Source of the DNA: CAZKUN01 sp964555935
GTDB taxonomy: Bacteria > Armatimonadota > Zipacnadia > Zipacnadales > VGFC01
Direction of reading: 5' to 3'
NCBI GenBank assembly: GCA_964555935.1
Contig: CAZKUN010000110.1
Coordinates: 1-27,622, forward strand
Length of the DNA: 27,622 nt
Position numbers and translations under genes: made by a program. The notes under the pieces were generated by a model. That model ran no database searches. It was not told where the DNA came from and worked only from the letters and a program-made list of their open reading frames with translations. Each line of letters opens with the position of its first letter. Position 1 is the stretch's first letter. Shown here piece by piece: positions 6,803-14,687 of this stretch.

Positions 6803-7951
6803 CTACTCTTCCCGCAGAACTTCGGCCGGGTCCTGGGTCATGGCCAGGATCGCCGGCAGGTAACTGGCAATCGCGCATAGCAGCGGAGCGCCGATCAACG
6901 CCCAGCAGAGCAGGCTCATGTCGGCGCCGATCTTCGAGGCTGTCATGGGGAACACTTTGGGCCCAAAGTGCGTCGCCGCCCATGTCCCCAGCGGGAAACC
7001 GAGGGCCGCGCCGACCACGCCCAGGATGATCGCCTTGCCCAAGAACAAGACGCCGACAGGGACCGACCCGACTCCCATCGCCCGCAAAATACCGATCTCC
7101 GTCCGGCGCTCGCGGACGTTCCCCAGCGCTAGCAATCCAATCCAGACGGCACAGATTACCAGCACCCCGGGAATCATGAACGCTGCGTAGCGCTCGATGG
7201 TGGCGCGCGTCTCGGAACGAGTCAGCGCCTGCGTGCGGAACTCGCTGATCTGTGTCTGCGGAAGCTCGGCGGCGAGGTCGGCTCGGAGCTTGGCGAGTTG
7301 ATCCTCCTGGCAATAGCAGCTCAACGCCTGGATGTCGGTGATGCGCCCGGCCTTGCCCAGGAGCGTCTGGGCATCGCCAAGGTGAAGGCTGAGCCGGATG
7401 TCGTCGATGCTGCCCTTTTCGTCCCGACACTCGTCGATGACAACTTCGAGCGCGCGTCCGTCGTGGGCGATCTGGATCGTGTCGCCGGTCGAAAGCCCCT
7501 CGCTCTTCCACAGTTCGTACCCGACGTCCGCATGGCCCTCGGGGACATCGTTGTCCATCCGCGATTTCGGCGCCACCTCCATCTGCATCTCGGGCAGAAT
7601 CCCCGTCAGCAGCACCTTACGCCCCCGCCACTCGATCTTCTGCTGCAGGCGAGCCACGAGGTGGCGGATCTGGAGCTTCGTCGACTCGCTGAGCTGGCCC
7701 ACGTACGATTCAGGCATGCTCTCGGAGGCGTATTGCTGGCTCCAGAAATCCACCATGTCGGTCTCGGCGGGGATGATCAGCAGGTTGAAGCCCATGTCAC
7801 GCATCAGGCGCGTGATCTCGCGATCCGCCGCGTCAACCATCGTCAGGATCGAGACGGGAAACGCCACCGCCACCAGGATCGAGACGAGCCCGAGCGCGAA
7901 GTTGAGCTTGCGGAACTGGATCTCTCGGAGGAGAAGTCGAATCACATTCAT
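6803..7951 (-). CDS. FtsX-like ABC transporter permease (MacB/LolC type)
   Basis: This is a 382-residue membrane protein with the four-helix MacB/FtsX plan: TM1 at about 17-38, a large extracytoplasmic domain at about 40-250, then TM2 (about 257-277), TM3 (about 300-325) and TM4 (about 345-370). The cytoplasmic loop after TM2 contains RERRTEIGILRAMG, the coupling-helix motif of FtsX permeases, and the protein ends in the typical DPAEVLREE. The periplasmic domain has SCYC (C212, C214), a close Cys pair that could form a disulfide or bind a metal. The partner ATPase starts 3 bp downstream. No strong Shine-Dalgarno precedes the ATG at 7951, so the start is less certain than the rest. The substrate is unknown. 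Confidence 0.9.
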   Translation of the reverse strand: MNVIRLLLREIQFRKLNFALGLVSILVAVAFPVSILTMVDAADREITRLMRDMGFNLLIIPAETDMVDFWSQQYASESMPESYVGQLSESTKLQIRHLVARLQQKIEWRGRKVLLTGILPEMQMEVAPKSRMDNDVPEGHADVGYELWKSEGLSTGDTIQIAHDGRALEVVIDECRDEKGSIDDIRLSLHLGDAQTLLGKAGRITDIQALSCYCQEDQLAKLRADLAAELPQTQISEFRTQALTRSETRATIERYAAFMIPGVLVICAVWIGLLALGNVRERRTEIGILRAMGVGSVPVGVLFLGKAIILGVVGAALGFPLGTWAATHFGPKVFPMTASKIGADMSLLCWALIGAPLLCAIASYLPAILAMTQDPAEVLREE

Positions 7952-8077
7952 GGTTTCGGATCAATGACGACGATCACCCTCAGCAGGTCAATGGTTCGCT
8001 GGGATCATGGGCCAGTCCTTGCATGTAACACTCGGGGCGCCGGGAACGACGCCCGATGCATTTCGGAGATGGGCGGC

Positions 8078-8791
8078 TTAGGGGGAGCTGCCCGCGTCAT
8101 CGGTGGGCAGCGTCGGCCCGGCCGGCACCCCTGCCGGGGCGATCTCCAGCCACATGACCCTCCCGTCAGTGAAGCAAACGTTGCCGCCCCATTTGCCGCT
8201 CGGGCCTCGGTGCCGCGGGGCGAAGAACGTGTACGGCGCCGCGTCGTATAGCAGCGCCCGATGAACCCACTTGTCACCATGATTGAGCGTCCCCCCGAAC
8301 ACGCCAGTGGGGATCGAATACCCCGTCGGCACTCCGGCCTGGTCAGACGGGCAGATGAACAGTTGCGTCGTCTTCACGTAGGGGGTGAGGCCGGAGATCC
8401 AACTCTCTCGCAGCGGGAACCGATGGTCGTAATCCTGGCAGTACATAGCGGCGGCCAAGTGGAGCTGCTTCAGGTTGCTCTGGCAAGCCCCGCGCAGCGT
8501 ATCCTCCCGGGCGCTGTCGAGGCTGGCGACGGCCCGGCTGTAGGCGACCTTCGCCACCGGATACAGGATCGCGCTCAGTATCACGGCCATGGCGCCGGCG
8601 AACACCAGATTCCGACGGCGCGCGGTCCGACGGTTCTCGACGGACGTTAGCGTGTCCTCAGCCATCTCTCCCACCTCCTGGGTTGTGTTAGGAATCAGGG
8701 CGAGTCTGGCGTGGAGGTCACCAGGGGCGCGCGGGAGTGGCAGTCGTTTCAGCGCGGCCAGCAACCGTCGGTCACGCGGGTTGTCGCTCAT
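8078..8791 (-). CDS. Membrane-anchored prepilin-like protein (H-X(n)-DG type) in anti-sigma position
   Basis: This 237-residue protein starts at 8791, one base after the stop of the ECF sigma factor, so the two are co-translated. Residues 1-35 (RRLLAALKRLPLPRAPGDL) resemble the short helical N-terminus of anti-sigma factors. A transmembrane helix follows at about 61-80. The exported part then has CQSNLKQLHLAAAMYCQDYD (103-122), ICPSD and a C-terminal H194...GGNVCFTDG (D209-G210). These are the hallmarks of the DUF1559 / H-X9-DG prepilin-like group common in Planctomycetota and Armatimonadota, here with a longer spacing between His and Asp-Gly. There is no type IV pilin cleavage motif at the start; the helix is internal. 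I infer a surface or envelope sensor that controls the sigma factor. Confidence 0.8.
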   Translation of the reverse strand: MSDNPRDRRLLAALKRLPLPRAPGDLHARLALIPNTTQEVGEMAEDTLTSVENRRTARRRNLVFAGAMAVILSAILYPVAKVAYSRAVASLDSAREDTLRGACQSNLKQLHLAAAMYCQDYDHRFPLRESWISGLTPYVKTTQLFICPSDQAGVPTGYSIPTGVFGGTLNHGDKWVHRALLYDAAPYTFFAPRHRGPSGKWGGNVCFTDGRVMWLEIAPAGVPAGPTLPTDDAGSSP

Positions 8792-8792
8792 C

Positions 8793-9314
8793 CTACTCCC
8801 CCTTCCATTCTCGTAGTGATCGACGGAGCATCTTCAGGGCTGCGTTGAGGCGAGACTTGGCAGTGCCCACCGGAATCTCGAGAATCTCGGCCGTCTCGCG
8901 AAGCGTCAGCCCCTCGATGCTGTGCAGCAGAACGACCAGTCGGTAGATCTCCGGCAGTTGCTCAACCGCGCTCGCCAGGGCATCGGACAACTCGGCCTCA
9001 GCGAGGGCATTTAGAGGGTCATCGTCGGATGCTTCCACGGGCTCGTCGACATCATCAACCGGGACGGTCTCAACGCCCCGACGGCGCCGATGCTGGCGGA
9101 ACTGGTTGACTGCGATGTTGAAAACATAGGCCCTCAAGGCCCCCGCCCGACGGGATCGGGGCGGGTGAAGCCAGACCTGCATGAAGGTCTCGGATGTCAG
9201 GTCGGCCGCGAGGGCATCGTCGCCACATAGCAGGCGCAGATGACCGTAGACGCGGTCGTGGTGCAAGTCGACGAGCCTCAGGTAGAGGCGCCGCCAGCGT
9301 TTGGCAGGATCCAT
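8793..9314 (-). CDS. ECF RNA polymerase sigma factor
   Basis: This sigma-70 family protein has 173 residues. Region 2 spans about 10-90, with DALAADLTSETFMQVWL and the -10-binding helix RAYVFNIAVNQFRQHRRRR. Region 4 spans about 115-165, with LPEIYRLVVLLHSIEGLTLRETA and the helix-turn-helix IPVGTAKSRLNAALKMLRRSL. No region 1 or 3 is present, so it belongs to the extracytoplasmic-function group. I chose the ATG at 9314, which follows the SD-like GAAGGGAAG; a TTG at 9329 would add five residues. The next gene begins one base after its stop and probably encodes its regulator. The target genes are not visible here, although the adjacent secreted-enzyme island is a possible regulon. Confidence 0.93.
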   Translation of the reverse strand: MDPAKRWRRLYLRLVDLHHDRVYGHLRLLCGDDALAADLTSETFMQVWLHPPRSRRAGALRAYVFNIAVNQFRQHRRRRGVETVPVDDVDEPVEASDDDPLNALAEAELSDALASAVEQLPEIYRLVVLLHSIEGLTLRETAEILEIPVGTAKSRLNAALKMLRRSLREWKGE

Positions 9315-9409
9315 TACTTCCCTTCGCAAGTCACTGCAGTGTCGAGCGCTCGACGTCTTGAGATGCAGACGGTTGGGAAACGGTTCGGTTTTTCTCGTGG
9401 GGAATTGCG

Positions 9410-10165
9410 CTACTGGCTGTCGACCGCAAACTCCACGCGGAGCATGCCGTTGCGGACGGTCGGGCGGATGTCGCGGTAGACGACTTCCTTGCCCGAGAGC
9501 GGGACGGCGAGCGGGGGCAGCGTCACGCGAGCCATCGGGCCAAGGTTCTTGCGGATGTGGGTGTCGACGTGCTTGGTGATGTGGGCTTGGTCCTCAATGA
9601 CGCGGTCGAGCCACGGCGGGCATCCACGCACGTTAAGCTGGACGTCCTCCCCACGGATCTTCTCAAAATCCGCCCAGACGTACGGCAACTCGCCTTTCGG
9701 ACGCGCCACGCGGAGCGTCGCCTGCGACTCGATTCTCAGCGTTATCGGCTTGCGGAAGGTCGAGATACGGCCCCAATCGCCCTGCACGAGCGGGAGTTTC
9801 TGCCACCATTCGGCCTCGGCCGGGCCGCGCAACTTCAGGCTGAGCGCGGCGCCGGGGATGGGCATGCCGATAGGCCCCGCGATCGTGACGAAGCGCAGGT
9901 CCACGTCTTCGGGCGCGTCGAGCCTCAGCCTCAGCCGGCGGAGATGGCCGAACTCTCCGAGCCCAATACGGCTCCTGGCCGGCAACACTCCTCGCGCGCG
10001 ACCGCCGTCGTAATCGACCACGGAGAGCGGGTAATCGGCGCCTCGCGCGAGGGTCGGAAACAGCCCGGGGTGGACCTCAATCGCGACATGAGTGGGCTTG
10101 AGCTGGCCTGAGGCTGCCCCGCAGAGGCAGGCGAGCAACCCGGCGATGATCGTCGGAGGACGCAT
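9410..10165 (-). CDS. Secreted hypothetical protein, 251 residues
   Basis: The ATG at 10165 is followed by a clear signal peptide (MRPPTIIAGLLACLCGAASG) and preceded by GGAG about ten bases upstream. A longer frame to 10246 would bury this signal and overlap the glycosidase gene, so I reject it. The mature protein is beta-rich with many Arg-Leu pairs (RLRLRLDAPEDVDLRFVTIAGPIG). Its C-terminus, LAVPLSGKEVVYRDIRPTVRNGMLRVEF, looks like a membrane- or lipid-associated beta domain such as those of AsmA or DUF4403 proteins, but this is only a resemblance. It lies 61 bp after the glycosidase on the same strand and may be the last gene of that operon. No catalytic motif is recognised. Confidence 0.65.
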   Translation of the reverse strand: MRPPTIIAGLLACLCGAASGQLKPTHVAIEVHPGLFPTLARGADYPLSVVDYDGGRARGVLPARSRIGLGEFGHLRRLRLRLDAPEDVDLRFVTIAGPIGMPIPGAALSLKLRGPAEAEWWQKLPLVQGDWGRISTFRKPITLRIESQATLRVARPKGELPYVWADFEKIRGEDVQLNVRGCPPWLDRVIEDQAHITKHVDTHIRKNLGPMARVTLPPLAVPLSGKEVVYRDIRPTVRNGMLRVEFAVDSQ

Positions 10166-10226
10166 GGCTGATGGGCTCCATGGGCATTGGACTGGTGTCG
10201 CTAGGTGAGACGCTCCCGGCGATGAC

Positions 10227-11843
10227 TCAGTTCGGCTCAACCACAAGCACGGTCATGCTGATGGGCGGGCAGGTGACGCTCAGAGCAAGCTCCCCATCGC
10301 GACTCGAGAGTGTCTCCACCGAGATCGGTTCGAGGCACGTTGAGGCCGACTCGGGCTCGAACAGACCATCGGCCGGCTGATCCGCCGGGCGGCCGATGAA
10401 GCGTTGGCAGCGGGAGGCATCGAAGAGATAGCGCGTCACGAGGCGGTCGCCATCGACCAAGTTGGCAACGACGATCTGGGATGTCTCCTCGACCATGCCA
10501 CGGTTGATGACGACCAGAGAGAACCGGCCCGCATCGCCGACGGCCGTACACTCGGTCCACGGCGTGTCGACTCCCGCGACATGGGCGGCGGCCTCGTCCA
10601 GCGACCCGTTCACATCGGCCTGGCAGAGCCGCGCGCCAGGCTTGACACCCGCGACCTCAGACAGCATCCGCAGCGCATACCAAACAGGCACGCGCATGTA
10701 GGATCTGTCAATCGGACTGTGATCGACGATGCCGTAATACTGGCGCGTGTTGAACTTCATCGCAATGTCACACGGGCTCTTCGCGAGATGGCAGAGAGCA
10801 GACGCGGTCCACACGCCGCCGAAGACGTTCGTGTTGACGTAGCAGTCGGCCGCGGGATCGTAATCCGGGTGCTTCGCGTTGGCGGGCGATTTCATCCAAG
10901 GGCTGAATGCGTTGGCGTCCATCTCCGTAACGGCGATGCCGATATGTTTGCCGGTGGGGTTGAGTTCGGGGTCGTCGAGCAGGGATCGAAGTCTCTCGCA
11001 CCATGGACCAAACTTCGGCGTGACCTCCATGAGACAACGCAGCCAGAGATCGTCCGCCATCGTGATGATGCCTTCGGCCGGATCGTAGCCCGTATCCCAC
11101 AGCCCGTGTTCGTTATTGGCATACCAGTGGACGCTCACATAGTCGAGCAGCGCCGGATCGTAGCTCGCGAGGTATGGCTTGACGAAGCGCTCCTCGACGG
11201 TCCATCCGGGCCAGGTTGCGGGGCCGATGCACTTGGCCGACGGATCAGCGGCTTTGATGCCTCGCGCGCCCCAGCAGTGGATCTCCGCCAGCGGCATCGT
11301 GTGGCCCAGTTCGTAGGCTGTCTCCCAGTGCAGGCCCTCGAAACCGGCCTCGGACAGTTCACTCGCGAGGTCGCGCGTGATGGCGGTCCATGCCTCAACC
11401 TGATCGCCGAAGGCGTCCTCGTGGAACGTGCCGTCCAAGTCATAGCGGAACCAAGGCTTGCCGTTGTCGGTCCGCAACTCGCCATGGAAGAAGCGCGGGA
11501 GACTGTGGCTGTTCTCCAGGGCGAGCAGCGGCTCCCAGCCATGGGAGCGGATCAATCTCAGCCGGTCGAGGAAACCCTCGCCCATGTCGCGCGGCTCGGC
11601 GTGTTGCAGATCGTATTCGCCGGGCTCTTCGCCGCAGATCAGGGCGGGGTCGACGCCGATGCGGATGAAGCGGAGGGGGATGCCTTGTAGCCGTTCGACG
11701 GCGCTCGGGTAGGTGAGGTCTCCCCAGCCGTTGTACCCCGCGCCGTAGAGGCCATCAGGCACGGTTCCGATCTCGCGAGCGAGATCGACGGAGACCGTGG
11801 CCGGATGGGCGGCCGTGGCGAGGAGCGCGATGATCGGCGTCAT
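10227..11843 (-). CDS. Secreted clan GH-A-like glycoside hydrolase
   Basis: This 538-residue protein starts at 11843, where its ATG overlaps the stop of the oxidoreductase gene as ATGA, so the two are coupled. A short hydrophobic leader ends near residue 13-15. Residues about 30-390 read as a (beta/alpha)8 barrel of the GH39/GH44/GH51 kind. LRFIRIGVD forms strand 2, LHWETAYELGH holds the likely acid/base Glu (E174) in the position of the usual WNEP, VSVHWY is at 237-241, and IAVTEMDANAF holds the likely nucleophile E307. Residues about 430-538 form a beta-sandwich typical of these enzymes. The substrate could be a xylo-, arabino- or glucurono-configured glycan; the exact family cannot be settled by eye. 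It is encoded with a Tat-exported oxidoreductase, suggesting joint periplasmic action. Confidence 0.75.
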   Translation of the reverse strand: MTPIIALLATAAHPATVSVDLAREIGTVPDGLYGAGYNGWGDLTYPSAVERLQGIPLRFIRIGVDPALICGEEPGEYDLQHAEPRDMGEGFLDRLRLIRSHGWEPLLALENSHSLPRFFHGELRTDNGKPWFRYDLDGTFHEDAFGDQVEAWTAITRDLASELSEAGFEGLHWETAYELGHTMPLAEIHCWGARGIKAADPSAKCIGPATWPGWTVEERFVKPYLASYDPALLDYVSVHWYANNEHGLWDTGYDPAEGIITMADDLWLRCLMEVTPKFGPWCERLRSLLDDPELNPTGKHIGIAVTEMDANAFSPWMKSPANAKHPDYDPAADCYVNTNVFGGVWTASALCHLAKSPCDIAMKFNTRQYYGIVDHSPIDRSYMRVPVWYALRMLSEVAGVKPGARLCQADVNGSLDEAAAHVAGVDTPWTECTAVGDAGRFSLVVINRGMVEETSQIVVANLVDGDRLVTRYLFDASRCQRFIGRPADQPADGLFEPESASTCLEPISVETLSSRDGELALSVTCPPISMTVLVVEPN

Positions 11844-13129
11844 CCCAACTTCCATGGGCTGCGATACTTGTAGTGCAGAAGCTTGTTCGCCGATTCGGGG
11901 CTGGTGATGCGTTCTTTGACCGGATCCCACTCGATGCGCGAACGGGTGGCGAGGGAGATGTTCGCCAGGAGCGAAAATGTGGTGGAGCGGTGCCCGATCT
12001 CGATGTCGGCGTTCGGCTTCTCGCGGGACTTGACGCAGTCGAGGAAGTTGCGGATGTGCGCGACGGTAAGGTCGCCATCGCTAGACTCGACCACCTTCTC
12101 GGGCGCGAGGGGCGCGGGCTTGCCGAACTGCCCCGCCAGCTCCGGCGTCACGGTAAAACGCTGTTCCCCGGCGGCGACCGTGCCAAGCGTGCCGCGCAAT
12201 TCGAGGTCATTCTCGATGGCCCGATTCCCGCTGGCCTCGTACTGACCAAACGTCATCAGCCTTCCGGAGGCGAACTCAAAGGTCGCCTGCATGGTGTCGG
12301 GGATGTCACGCATGTCATTCACTGCGTACTGCCCGCCCATCGCGCAGACGGAGACTGGGGCTTCCTCGTCGAGCAGCCAACGGATCGCGTCAAAGTAATG
12401 CACGCCCCAGTTCGCGACCTGCGACGAGAACTCGCCGTGCCAGCGGAACTTGTAGGGCTGGATCGTGGGGTTGAATGGCCGGTCCGGGCGCGGCCCGAGC
12501 CACATGTCCCAGTCGAGGCCCTCCGGCGGCTCCTGATCGTCCGCCACGCCGATGCCGCTGGGGTACATGTTGCTGATGCGATAGCACGTGGCGACGCTGA
12601 CGTGGCCGATATTGCCGCTCTCGACGTACTCGCGGAGCTGAGGCAGGAGCGTCGACGAGCGCCGCTGAGTGCCGACCTGAACGACGGCACCGTTGCGGCG
12701 CGCGGCCGCAACCATGCTCCGGCCCTCTTTGATGGTGATCGAGAGAGGCTTCTCGACATAGACGTCCTTACCCGCATCACAGGCCATGATGGTCTGGATT
12801 GCATGCCAGTGGTCGGGCGTACCGATGACAACGGCGTCGATATCGTCGCGGTCGAGGATCTCTCGAAAGTCGCTGTGTGAGGTAACGTCGCCCTCGAGCT
12901 TCTCTACCCAACGATCACGAGCGGGCTTGTAGCAATCGCAGACAGCGACGACCTGTGCGTCCTTGTGGACGAGGGTCGCCTCCAACAGTTGACTGCCGCG
13001 ATTGGCTACGCCGATGAAGCCCAAGCGGACGCGATCATTGGCGCCCTGGATGCACGAGCCCATGGCTAGCGTCCCGGCGACGGCAGCGGACGCCTGAACG
13101 AACCGGCGGCGCGATATGGATCCGGACAT
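11840..13129 (-). CDS. Gfo/Idh/MocA family oxidoreductase with Tat leader
   Basis: This is a 429-residue protein. SRRRFV at residues 6-11, followed by a hydrophobic Ala/Gly stretch to MGSC (C26), is a twin-arginine leader, possibly of a lipoprotein. The Rossmann domain follows, with VRLGFIGVANRGSQ (NAD(P)-binding turn), VVIGTPDHWHA and the conserved VYVEKPLS, in which K127 is the family's catalytic lysine. The C-terminal sheet domain includes YKFRWHGEFSSQVANWGVHY, as in the large planctomycete-type secreted members (about 430 residues). Export by Tat implies folding with a bound cofactor and action on sugars outside the cytoplasm. The SD GGGAGG precedes the ATG. It heads the segment containing the GH-A glycosidase. 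Confidence 0.92.
   Translation of the reverse strand: MSGSISRRRFVQASAAVAGTLAMGSCIQGANDRVRLGFIGVANRGSQLLEATLVHKDAQVVAVCDCYKPARDRWVEKLEGDVTSHSDFREILDRDDIDAVVIGTPDHWHAIQTIMACDAGKDVYVEKPLSITIKEGRSMVAAARRNGAVVQVGTQRRSSTLLPQLREYVESGNIGHVSVATCYRISNMYPSGIGVADDQEPPEGLDWDMWLGPRPDRPFNPTIQPYKFRWHGEFSSQVANWGVHYFDAIRWLLDEEAPVSVCAMGGQYAVNDMRDIPDTMQATFEFASGRLMTFGQYEASGNRAIENDLELRGTLGTVAAGEQRFTVTPELAGQFGKPAPLAPEKVVESSDGDLTVAHIRNFLDCVKSREKPNADIEIGHRSTTFSLLANISLATRSRIEWDPVKERITSPESANKLLHYKYRSPWKLG
13052..13129 (-). repeat. Tat-leader repeat, copy 1
   Basis: These first 26 codons of the 429-residue oxidoreductase match the first 26 codons of the next gene upstream (14201-14278) at 69 of 78 bases, including the SD region GGAGGCAT just before each start. 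The remainder of the two genes is not alignable at this level. Confidence 0.8.
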
Positions 13130-13147
13130 GGATGATGCCTCCCGAGA

Positions 13148-14278
13148 CTATACTTCAGGTACTGTTACGTTGGTCTCGCCGGTCTCGGCTGCGCGTTGGG
13201 CAACGAGTGTCGCAATTTGGGTGCGAAAGCCATCCTCGGTGGTGCGGAGCGGCTCGGCGGCGTAGCGGAGATGGTCGATGAAATCATCGAACGGAGACTG
13301 CCATTTCGAGCCATCGAGTTTGCTGTCCACCAGGGCCTCCTTCTCACCCGAACGACGCAGGCGCATCTCCGGTCTTTCGCCGATGATGGCATCGCCCTCG
13401 GTGCCGACCAGCCAGCACCGCCACGGACAGTCGTGGTCGACAGGTGTGAAGTAGTCGACGCCGCCTAGCAGGTTTGCGTCATTGGACATCTGACAGTGCA
13501 CCGTCCCCGACATCTCAAACGCCGGGTGTTGGGGCAAGCCCTTGTTGACAGTGCTGGCCGAGAGAACGGTCGACACCTCATGGCCCGAGACCCAGCGGAC
13601 GAAATCGAGACCATGGCCGAGCAGATCGTTGATGATGCCGCCGTGGCGGCCGTCATCGAAGTACCATGTCGGCCTCACATCGTATGCAAGGAAGTGAGGT
13701 CCGGAGAGGAAGCACGAGACCAGTTCGCCGATGGCGCCGTCGCGCAGGGGGACCGAGAAGGGCCCCCACTTGTAGCACAGGCTGAAGTCGATGCCGACCT
13801 CGAGGTTCTTCTCGCGAGAGAGCGCCGCGATCTCTCGCAGTTCATCCTCGCGCGTGCAAAGCGGCTTACCGGCGAAGACGTGCCTGCCGGCCTTGAGGCC
13901 GGCAATGGCCGTCGGGCCGCGGTTCGCGAACTCTTCGCAGACGACGAGCACGTCGAACTCCTCGGCCGCCAGAAGCTCGGCGTGAGTGCGGTAGGCTGCT
14001 TTCAGACCCGTCGCTTGCTCGAAGGCATCCCGGTAGATGTCCTCGCTCTCGGCGATGGCGACCAGCTCCAGGCCGGGATCCGTGCGGGCGGTCTGGATGG
14101 TGTAACGGGCGTGGTCATGCTTGAGCCCTGAGACCCCCACCCTCAGCACCTCGCCATCCCCGTCCCCATGTCCCTCAACGCGCTCGGGCGGGCGGCGGGC
14201 GCACGAGCCCATGGCCAGCGTCCCGGCGGCGACAGCCGAGGCCCGAACGAACCGGCGGCGAGATATCGATCCGGACAC
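13148..14278 (-). CDS. Gfo/Idh/MocA family oxidoreductase with Tat leader, GTG start
   Basis: This 376-residue protein starts at the GTG at 14278. GGAGG lies eight bases upstream, and the codons that follow match the ATG-started leader of the neighbouring oxidoreductase, which decides this start over an ATG at 14317. The leader has SRRRFV and MGSC, then a Gly/Asp-rich linker (about 28-44). The Rossmann domain begins at LRVGVSGLKHDHARYT, and the sheet domain includes GGIINDLLGHGLDFVRWVSG. The usual EKP motif reads AGKPLCT: the catalytic Lys is kept but the acidic residue before it is lost, whereas the paralog at 14688-15689 has DKP. The body is about 70% identical to that cytoplasmic paralog. 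It probably oxidises, isomerises or otherwise modifies a sugar in the periplasm. Confidence 0.9.
   Translation of the reverse strand: MSGSISRRRFVRASAVAAGTLAMGSCARRPPERVEGHGDGDGEVLRVGVSGLKHDHARYTIQTARTDPGLELVAIAESEDIYRDAFEQATGLKAAYRTHAELLAAEEFDVLVVCEEFANRGPTAIAGLKAGRHVFAGKPLCTREDELREIAALSREKNLEVGIDFSLCYKWGPFSVPLRDGAIGELVSCFLSGPHFLAYDVRPTWYFDDGRHGGIINDLLGHGLDFVRWVSGHEVSTVLSASTVNKGLPQHPAFEMSGTVHCQMSNDANLLGGVDYFTPVDHDCPWRCWLVGTEGDAIIGERPEMRLRRSGEKEALVDSKLDGSKWQSPFDDFIDHLRYAAEPLRTTEDGFRTQIATLVAQRAAETGETNVTVPEV
14201..14278 (-). repeat. Tat-leader repeat, copy 2
   Basis: This is the second copy of the 78-base leader found at 13052-13129, with nine mismatches. The first is ATG to GTG at the start codon, and five are third-position changes. 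The body of this gene is closest to a different paralog that has no leader. Confidence 0.8.
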
Positions 14279-14635
14279 TGGGAATGCCTCCAGACAGCAC
14301 AAGGACCAGGCAGTCACGAGGCTGTGGACGATAGTTCAACGGGGCAAGCGCGGCATCCTGCGCCGCCAGCCCGGCGATCTGGCCAGAGCGGCGGCCCGAC
14401 GAAAAAAACTTGCAGGAGACGGTCCGTCCACCCCGAAGTAATGAGCAGACGTTGTCGGGTTACTGGGACGTCGGAGTGTCTAGTACCGATTTGGCTTCGC
14501 CGCTTGGGTGGGCTGAGGATGCCCATCCCGGAGACCCCGAGGAGCCTGGGAACTCATCGGGCCACACGCAGCGAACATCGAAGCACGGCTCGGGAGCGCA
14601 GCCTCTACTCCCACCGACAACCCAAGCTAAGAGGG
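14279..14635. other. Intergenic region without a recognisable gene
   Basis: About 360 bases lie between the Tat oxidoreductase start and the terminator hairpin. Open frames here on both strands are Arg/Gly/Ser-rich, lack ribosome-binding sites and recognisable motifs, and overlap flanking genes, so I do not call them. The region should hold the promoter for the minus-strand operon starting at 14278. I see no good -35/-10 pair. Confidence 0.5.
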
Positions 14636-14669
14636 AATGGGGAGCGGCTCAGCCGCTCCCTTTTCCATT
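14636..14669. terminator. Intrinsic terminator-like hairpin
   Basis: A perfect 9-bp stem, GGGAGCGGC-TCA-GCCGCTCCC (14640-14660), is followed on the plus strand by TTTT and flanked by AATGG/CCATT, which could extend pairing. It sits just beyond the stop of the minus-strand oxidoreductase gene (14688), so it should terminate that transcript, but the T-run is on the plus-strand side. In the minus direction it is followed only by CATTCCCTCTT. It may act in both directions. Confidence 0.7.
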
Positions 14670-14687
14670 GTCTCGGTGACGGACGGT

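Noticed and set aside
10404..11690. 428-codon plus-strand frame opposite the GH-A glycosidase
   Set aside because: The opposite strand encodes a plausible enzyme with leader and coupled start; this frame has none of these.
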